DNA of 51,177 nucleotides from Acinetobacter lwoffii (GTDB taxonomy: Bacteria > Pseudomonadota > Gammaproteobacteria > Pseudomonadales > Moraxellaceae): the NCBI RefSeq assembly GCF_022967985.1, contig NZ_JALJVC010000026.1:1-51177 (forward strand). The letters are read 5' to 3'. Below the pieces are notes generated by a model that did not search any database, was not told the DNA's origin, and worked only from the letters and a program-made list of their open reading frames with translations. Both the position numbers and the translations under genes were made by a program. This document shows positions 47,293 through 51,177 of the stretch, one piece after another. Numbering within the stretch: position 1 is the stretch's first letter; each line of letters opens with the position of its first letter.

Positions 47293-47767
47293 TTTTATTC
47301 ATCCTAACGAAGAAACCCGGGTTGCAGACGGTTCTAAAGTCGAGCTGCACTTTTCTGTCGCAATCGAAAATGGCGTGGAAATTGACAATACCCGTAGCCG
47401 TGAAGAACCGGTCAGCCTGGTGATTGGTGATGGCAATTTACTGCCTGGTTTTGAAAAAGCATTGTTTGGTTTACGTGCCGGTGACCGTCGTACGGTGAGC
47501 CTGCCGCCAGAAGATGCTTTTGGTCCATGGAATCCAGAAAACATCCAGAAATTTGATACGGTGAAGTTCGGAGAACGTCCGATCGAAGGTCACATGATCG
47601 AGTTTGAAGACAAAGCCAAAGCCACCCTGTATGGCGTGGTGAGATCGGTGAATGATGACATCACTGAAGTGGACTTTAACCATCCATTGGCAGGCAAAAA
47701 CATCACCTTTGAAGTGGAAATCTTTAAAGTGACACCTGCGGGTCAGCAAGGCATTAAACTGATGTAA
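47285..47767 (+). CDS. fkpB: FKBP-type peptidyl-prolyl isomerase
   Basis: A 160-aa SlpA/FkpB-type isomerase with an N-terminal FKBP half (VELHFSVAIENGVEIDNTRS, NLLPGFEKALFGLRAGD), an IF-domain insert, and a C-terminal half (DFNHPLAGKNITFEVEIFKV). The sequence NHPLAGK is diagnostic. Last of ribF-ileS-lspA-fkpB; ispH, which follows fkpB in E. coli, is not here. Confidence 0.95.
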   Translation: MTDFIHPNEETRVADGSKVELHFSVAIENGVEIDNTRSREEPVSLVIGDGNLLPGFEKALFGLRAGDRRTVSLPPEDAFGPWNPENIQKFDTVKFGERPIEGHMIEFEDKAKATLYGVVRSVNDDITEVDFNHPLAGKNITFEVEIFKVTPAGQQGIKLM

Positions 47768-47792
47768 AACCTCAGCTAATTAACTGATTTTA

Positions 47793-47816
47793 AAAAAGCT
47801 CCTTCGGGAGCTTTTT
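47793..47816 (+). terminator. Intrinsic terminator after fkpB
   Basis: AGCTCC-TTCG-GGAGCT (a stable UUCG tetraloop), flanked by A and T runs. Confidence 0.93.
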
Positions 47817-47897
47817 ATTTTCCGGATACAAATCATCTCTAGTCACCTTCCTGAAATCTGATTAATTTGATGATCAGACCCGAAGAAAGGATGAAAC

Positions 47898-48440
47898 ATG
47901 AAAATTTATATTGTGGTTGGGAGTGTTCGTGAGGGACGTACTGCGATTAAAGTGGCGCACTGGGTACTGCAGGAAATTAAAAGTTATGCCTTTAGCACTT
48001 TGGAAACTGAAATTGTCGATCTAAAAGAATGGGATCTTCCGCTATTTTCTGGTGCCCATCCCCCATTGACCGGGATTTATGATCAGCCCAAACAGCAAGA
48101 TTGGGCCGACAAGATTGCGCTTGGCGATGCCTTTATTTTTGTCACGCCTGAATACAATCATGGCTATAGCCCTGCCCTGAAAAATGCCCTGGATTATCTC
48201 GGCAAGGAATGGCAAGGCAAACCGGCAGCTTATATTGGTTATGGTGCGACCAACGGATCACGTTCGATTGACCAGATTCGTCAAGTCGGCACTCAACTTG
48301 GACTGGTAGATACCAATGCCGTGATCGAAATCCGTGACATCTTTGCACGCAACAAAGATTATTCCTTCCAAGGCAATGAATTTGATAATAAAAACTTAAA
48401 AGCTGTAGTGGATAGACTGATTCAATATGTCAGTGCTTAA
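47898..48440 (+). CDS. NAD(P)H-dependent FMN reductase family protein
   Basis: A 180-aa flavodoxin-like flavoprotein. N-terminal phosphate loop IVVGSVREGRTAIKVA binds FMN, and FVTPEYNHGYSPALKNALDYL is the flavin-ring motif of the family (chromate/quinone/azo reductase group). The physiological acceptor is unknown. It could in principle supply FMNH2 to SsuD encoded 8 kb away, but nothing in the context links them. RBS AAGAAAGGA precedes ATG. A predicted regulatory RNA begins about 90 bp after its stop. Confidence 0.88.
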   Translation: MKIYIVVGSVREGRTAIKVAHWVLQEIKSYAFSTLETEIVDLKEWDLPLFSGAHPPLTGIYDQPKQQDWADKIALGDAFIFVTPEYNHGYSPALKNALDYLGKEWQGKPAAYIGYGATNGSRSIDQIRQVGTQLGLVDTNAVIEIRDIFARNKDYSFQGNEFDNKNLKAVVDRLIQYVSA

Positions 48441-48457
48441 TAACTGGACGACAGCCC

Positions 48458-48525
48458 TGTACGTTTTAGCCTACATGCAGCGCAGAGTTTAGCCGCTATG
48501 CGGTCGTTTTATGCGAGGCTATAGT
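48458..48525 (+). promoter_or_regulatory. GacA/UvrY-type box and -10 region of predicted CsrB-like RNA 1
   Basis: TGTACG-TTTTAG-CCTACA (48458-48475) matches the GacA/UvrY upstream activating site TGTAAG-N6-CTTACA with one mismatch per arm. 44 bp later comes a -10 hexamer TATAGT (48520-48525) within GGCTATAGT; the -35 position is poor, as expected for an activated promoter. The box centre is about 65 bp before the inferred start near 48532. The same layout recurs at 49273-49340. Confidence 0.7.
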
Positions 48526-48531
48526 CAAGTA

Positions 48532-48672
48532 CATAGACAGACAGGAAGTCTGCTAAGCGATACGACAACAATAAAAAGCGCCAATCAACAGGACGTTGAC
48601 AGATTAGACAGGAGTCAGATCTGAAAAGCAAATCCAGAAAAGCCTCGACAGGATGTTGAGGCTTTTCTGTTT
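48532..48672 (+). ncRNA. Predicted CsrB/RsmZ-like CsrA-sequestering RNA 1
   Basis: About 140 nt with four hairpins, each showing AGGA in its loop, the CsrA/RsmA recognition form. HP1 48538-48552: CAGAC/GTCTG, loop AGGAA. HP2 48585-48599: TCAAC/GTTGA, loop AGGAC. HP3 48600-48623: CAGAT/ATCTG outer and GAC/GTC inner stems, loop AGGA. HP4 48635-48669: 15-bp stem with one G-U pair, loop AGGAT, which is also the terminator. Three loops read ACAGGA(A/C/T)GT across the stem edge, close to the CsrA consensus. No coding frame fits. Lies between the FMN reductase and tautomerase genes. Confidence 0.75.
48635..48672 (+). terminator. Terminator of CsrB-like RNA 1, with GGA loop
   Basis: CAGAAAAGCCTCGAC (48635-48649) pairs with GTTGAGGCTTTTCTG (48655-48669); AGGAT loop, U-rich 3' side. 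It probably also stops the convergent tautomerase gene. Confidence 0.8.
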
Positions 48673-48709
48673 AAACTTTAGGTTTAACTAGAGTAGTGAT
48701 CGGAATTCA

Positions 48710-49105
48710 TCAAACATCAACCTTAAAGCCGAGATCAACATCACAGGCGGCCTGCCCTCCCCGGATCTCCCAATTTTCTAGTGCACTTTCTCTCAGATGA
48801 ATCAGAATATGATCTGCAGGAATGCCGATTTCTCCGAGACTTTTGACCATCTGCTGATACAAATTGCGCTTGGTCTCCAGACTGCGGCCAGCAAAACAGT
48901 CAATACTGATCAAGGTAAAATATTCAGGCTGAGCTAAATGGCTCATATAATGAAAACGATGCGCTTCATGCACGACCAGACGAATATTACGATCATATTC
49001 AGGCAGCTGAAAGGCAGTTTTCACACAATGAAATACGCTGTTAAGCAATTGTTCCTCAACTGCTTGAGGATATTGTTGCCGAACTTCAATTTGAATCGTA
49101 GGCAT
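48710..49105 (-). CDS. Tautomerase-superfamily protein
   Basis: A 131-aa protein beginning MPTIQIEV, so Pro1 (after Met removal) is available as the catalytic base of the tautomerase (4-oxalocrotonate tautomerase/MIF) fold. Two beta-alpha-beta halves are visible (1-60 and 60-125; YFTLISIDCFAGRSLETKRNLY opens the second). The substrate is unknown. RBS AAGGAAA is 8 nt before ATG. The gene is flanked on both sides by the two predicted CsrB-like RNAs, which are transcribed on the other strand. Confidence 0.85.
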   Translation of the reverse strand: MPTIQIEVRQQYPQAVEEQLLNSVFHCVKTAFQLPEYDRNIRLVVHEAHRFHYMSHLAQPEYFTLISIDCFAGRSLETKRNLYQQMVKSLGEIGIPADHILIHLRESALENWEIRGGQAACDVDLGFKVDV

Positions 49106-49272
49106 AGGAGTTTCCTTTTTATTATTTTATGGACGTTTTTATTTATATCAGTTGATGCATATCAAAAGAGTTTTCTCTCGCTAACATACAGCAAAATCAT
49201 CACCGCAGTTTATGATTTGGTCAGATGATCATTTTGAAACAGTATTTTTAAAATTATCTTTTAAAATTCGGC

Positions 49273-49340
49273 TGTCGGCTTTGACCCACAATCCATGCAG
49301 TTAAACTGCCCTATTGCGTTGTATCGCTTCAGGCTATATT
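49273..49340 (+). promoter_or_regulatory. GacA/UvrY-type box and -10 region of predicted CsrB-like RNA 2
   Basis: TGTCGG-CTTTGA-CCCACA (49273-49290), two mismatches per arm to TGTAAG-N6-CTTACA but still a 5/6 palindrome. Again 44 bp to the -10, TATATT (49335-49340), inside GGCTATATT. Spacing from box to -10 is identical to the promoter at 48458. Confidence 0.6.
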
Positions 49341-49346
49341 CAGATC

Positions 49347-49473
49347 ATACCAAGACAGGAAGTCTTGTAAGAAAAATAAAAAAATTCACGTAGCAGGATG
49401 CTGATCGGTATAACAGACATTATACCTTTAACAGAATATGAAAAGGCCTTCACAGGATGTAGAGGCCTTTTTC
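49347..49473 (+). ncRNA. Predicted CsrB/RsmZ-like CsrA-sequestering RNA 2
   Basis: About 127 nt. HP1 49351-49367: CAAGAC/GTCTTG, loop AGGAA. HP2 49391-49403: TAGC/GCTG, loop AGGAT. HP3 49407-49426: perfect GGTATAA/TTATACC stem with loop CAGACA, lacking GGA. HP4 49441-49471: AAAAGGCCT/AGGCCTTTT terminator, apex C-A-C/G-T-A with loop AGGAT. So three AGGA loops rather than four. First-hairpin sequence (GAC-AGGAA-GTC), promoter and terminator-loop design match RNA 1, showing the two are paralogues. Confidence 0.72.
49441..49473 (+). terminator. Terminator of CsrB-like RNA 2, with GGA loop
   Basis: AAAAGGCCT (49441-49449) and AGGCCTTTT (49463-49471), with a further T; loop AGGAT at 49454-49458. 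Confidence 0.85.
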
Positions 49474-49565
49474 TTTCATGCCAGCATCAGCTTAAAAAAA
49501 TTTTTATTCAGATGGTCAGCTTATTCAATATTTCATATTTAGATAAGCATCCTAAAAGCAGAGGA

Positions 49566-50738
49566 TTAAGGTGCTGTCATTTTTAACAGAGCTGCTTGCG
49601 GACCATCTTGAATCACCCACAGTGAACCATCCTGTGCCTGAGCAACCCCGCGAATCCGCTCTTTCATATCCAGACGCTGAACTTCTTTCACTGGGGTCTG
49701 GTTCGTATCCACAATCACAATCGCCTTGGAAGACAGACCGGTCGCAATCGCCTTATTTTTCCATTGCGGGAAGACATTAGCCGTATAAAATATTAAATCT
49801 GAAGGAGAAATTACCGGAGTCCAATCCAGTGCCGGGGCTTCAAATTCAGGTCGGGTACTGTGATCAGGAATGGGCTTGCCATCATAATGATTGCCATTAG
49901 ACACTAACGGATAACCATAATTTTTAGCTTTGACAATCTTGTTCAGTTCATCGCCGCCTTTCGGTCCCATTTCGATCACCCAAAGCTGCCCTTTCGGATC
50001 AAAAGCCATGCCTAGAGGATTACGGTGTCCAAGACTCCAGACCTGCTGAGCAATTTTACCCTGAGTCATAAACGGATTATCGGCAGGGATTGAGCCATCA
50101 TCATTCAGGCGAATAATCTTACCGGCATTAGATTGCATGTCCTGTGCAGGGTTGAATTGCTGACGTTCTCCTGAACTGATCCATAACTTACCATCCGACC
50201 CAAATACAATCCGATGGGCATAATGTCCCTGGCCAGAAAATTTCGGCACTTGCGTCCAGATCCGTTTAATTTGTGTCAGTTGAGGGGTGGCTTGATTTAA
50301 ATCCAGTTTGCCACGGATTACCACTGCACCATATCCACCCTGGCCTTGTTCGGCATAACTCAGATATACCCACCGATTCTTTGCAAAATCTGGATGTAAG
50401 GCCACTTCACCTAAACCACCCTGGCCTCCATATGCGACTTGAGGTATGCCTTTAACTTCAATTTTTTTCTTGGTGTTTGGATCAAAGAGCTGCAATTTTC
50501 CTTTACGCTCAGTAACCAATAGCCGGCCATCATTTAAAGTAGTAATCGCCCATGGTTCATTAAATTGAGCAACCTGTTCGGTCTTATATTTTTGCAAGTT
50601 TGAAGAGACTGCATCCGATTTGGCAGCTGATGTAGAGGTCTCTTGAGTACTTCTAGAAGATGAATTCTCTGCATGACAGGCAGTAAACGCTAAAGCACAA
50701 CAACTGAGTAGAATTTTTATTTTAAATTGCGACAACAT
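49566..50738 (-). CDS. PQQ-dependent aldose sugar dehydrogenase-like lipoprotein
   Basis: 390 aa from the ATG at 50738 (GGAGAA 7 nt upstream); four more codons are open. Signal sequence with a possible lipobox FTAC (Cys21), then a Ser-rich linker and a six-bladed beta-propeller of the soluble glucose dehydrogenase / Asd / YliI family: EPWAITTLNDGRLLVTERKGKL, GQGGLGEVALHPDF, AHRIVFGSDGKLWISSGER (PQQ-site His and Arg), LGHRNPLGMAFDP, EMGPKGGDELN. Periplasmic oxidation of aldoses with PQQ is inferred; the sugar and electron acceptor are unknown. Acinetobacter is the classic source of soluble GDH, but this is the shorter YliI-like relative. Confidence 0.88.
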   Translation of the reverse strand: MLSQFKIKILLSCCALAFTACHAENSSSRSTQETSTSAAKSDAVSSNLQKYKTEQVAQFNEPWAITTLNDGRLLVTERKGKLQLFDPNTKKKIEVKGIPQVAYGGQGGLGEVALHPDFAKNRWVYLSYAEQGQGGYGAVVIRGKLDLNQATPQLTQIKRIWTQVPKFSGQGHYAHRIVFGSDGKLWISSGERQQFNPAQDMQSNAGKIIRLNDDGSIPADNPFMTQGKIAQQVWSLGHRNPLGMAFDPKGQLWVIEMGPKGGDELNKIVKAKNYGYPLVSNGNHYDGKPIPDHSTRPEFEAPALDWTPVISPSDLIFYTANVFPQWKNKAIATGLSSKAIVIVDTNQTPVKEVQRLDMKERIRGVAQAQDGSLWVIQDGPQAALLKMTAP

Positions 50739-50886
50739 TATCTTCTCCATACTGATTTATTGTTCAAATTAAAATCAAGATACAGAATTCCTGATGTAAA
50801 TTCAGCAGAGAAAGGTAAATAGATACATTTTAAAAGCTATAAAACGATTTAATTTTGAAGTTTTATTTATATTTTTTACACATAAA

Positions 50887-50920
50887 AAAATCCCCCTCCG
50901 CCAAGGCAGAGGGGGATTTT
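50887..50920 (-). terminator. Terminator of the rRNA operon
   Basis: On the minus strand AAAATCCCCCTCTGCC pairs with GGCGGAGGGGGATTTT (one mismatch) and a T-run follows. It lies just beyond the 5S rRNA 3' end. Confidence 0.92.
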
Positions 50921-50929
50921 GGAATAATG

Positions 50930-51044
50930 AGCTGGCGATGACTTACTCTCACATGGGTAATCCCACACTACCATCAGCGCTAAGAGGTTTCACTTCTGAG
51001 TTCGGGAAGGGATCAGGTGGTTCACTCTTGCTATGGTCGCCAGC
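50930..51044 (-). rRNA. rrf: 5S ribosomal RNA
   Basis: About 115 nt. On the minus strand it begins GCTGGCGACCATAGCAAGAG and ends GTCATCGCCAGCT; these ends pair to form helix I. The internal CCGAACTCAGAAGTGAAAC is the universal loop C region. Last gene of an rRNA operon whose 23S gene lies outside the window at higher coordinates. Ends are good to a few bases. Confidence 0.97.
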
Positions 51045-51177
51045 ACAACTGTTTATGGATACTTGCTAGGTCTTATTGAGATGCCTTGCTTTCTACCAAA
51101 TAGAATTCATTAACAGATTTATCTGAGTTGGATAGTTTGTTCGTTTAGCGTAACTAAATCAAGTCACTTTGTTTAAT
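51045..51177 (-). other. 23S-5S rRNA spacer (partial)
   Basis: 133 bp upstream of the 5S gene in its transcription direction. AT-rich, with no tRNA visible. Most likely internal transcribed spacer; I do not recognise the 23S 3' end in it. Confidence 0.7.

Larger units (their letters stand above)
49106..49565. other. Gene-free gap, 460 bp, holding CsrB-like RNA 2
   Basis: Apart from the tautomerase promoter region (49106-about 49230) this gap is filled by a GacA-type box, promoter and predicted small RNA (49273-49473). The remaining 49474-49565 shows nothing recognisable. Confidence 0.6.

Noticed and set aside
49407..49426. Third CsrA hairpin in RNA 2
   Set aside because: The stem is perfect but the loop is CAGACA without GGA, so it is not counted as a CsrA site.
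1..51177. CRISPR array, insertion sequence, prophage, integron or defence system
   Set aside because: No regularly spaced direct repeats, transposase, integrase, recombinase or defence-type protein is present; all genes look like resident core genes.
51045..51177. tRNA or 23S rRNA end in the spacer beyond 5S
   Set aside because: No cloverleaf or T-loop sequence (GGTTCRA) is visible, and I do not recognise the 23S 3' end.

Overview
The window is a contiguous piece of a gammaproteobacterial chromosome, most likely Acinetobacter (Moraxellaceae). Support comes from protein types and gene order (psd with a rhodanese, serB divergent from an smp-like gene, dapA-bamC-purC, ubiG-mupP-yciK, ribF-ileS-lspA-fkpB, an Acinetobacter-type 5S rRNA) and from moderate GC with AT-rich intergenic DNA. 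It is mostly core housekeeping DNA. I see no insertion sequence, prophage, integron, CRISPR array or tRNA. The genus call is from recognition, not from a database search.

Layout: 1-3.2 kb, psd-rhodanese and pncB (minus). 3.3-5.6 kb, exported catalase followed by an exported ankyrin protein (katB-ankB type). 5.8-8.9 kb, dtd, an SCP2 protein, a small membrane protein, serB. 9-14.3 kb, smp-like gene, ppk1 with an upstream Pho box, a BASS transporter, pncA. 14.6-18.8 kb, an MhpT-like MFS transporter, a long AT-rich gap, then dapA-bamC(short)-purC. 18.9-20.4 kb, a predicted small RNA and rarA. 20.6-29.7 kb, a GGDEF-EAL protein, ycgN-type gene, DUF1328 protein, ampD-murJ divergent from nadC, an acidic possible lipoprotein, rph, a FabR-like regulator, dsbA. 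30-35.9 kb, ubiG-mupP-yciK, two unknown small proteins, two tandem RcnB-like proteins, argA. 36.2-42 kb, an alkanesulfonate (ssu) operon with two substrate-binding lipoproteins, then a RutR-like regulator. 42-47.8 kb, a nucleosidase and ribF-ileS-lspA-fkpB. 47.9-51.2 kb, an FMN reductase, a tautomerase between two predicted CsrB/RsmZ-like RNAs, a PQQ sugar dehydrogenase, and the 5S rRNA of an rRNA operon.

The most interesting signal is non-coding. At 48.45-48.67 kb and 49.27-49.47 kb there are two paralogous, same-strand transcription units. Each has an imperfect 18-bp GacA/UvrY-type palindrome, the same 44-bp gap to a GGCTATA(G/T)T -10 region, and then a chain of hairpins carrying AGGA in the loop, ending in an intrinsic terminator whose own loop is AGGAT. 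This is the layout of CsrB/RsmXYZ RNAs that sequester CsrA/RsmA. A third orphan RNA candidate (about 18932-19068) has a near-consensus sigma-70 promoter, a UCUCCCUC loop able to pair with Shine-Dalgarno sequences, and its own terminator.

Functional threads: NAD supply (pncB, pncA, nadC), peptidoglycan recycling and export (ampD, mupP, murJ), oxidative and envelope maintenance (catalase/ankyrin, dsbA, RcnB-like proteins, bamC, lspA), sulfur scavenging (ssu), and polyphosphate (ppk1). Start codons were moved from the longest open frame to an internal start wherever a ribosome binding site favoured it.
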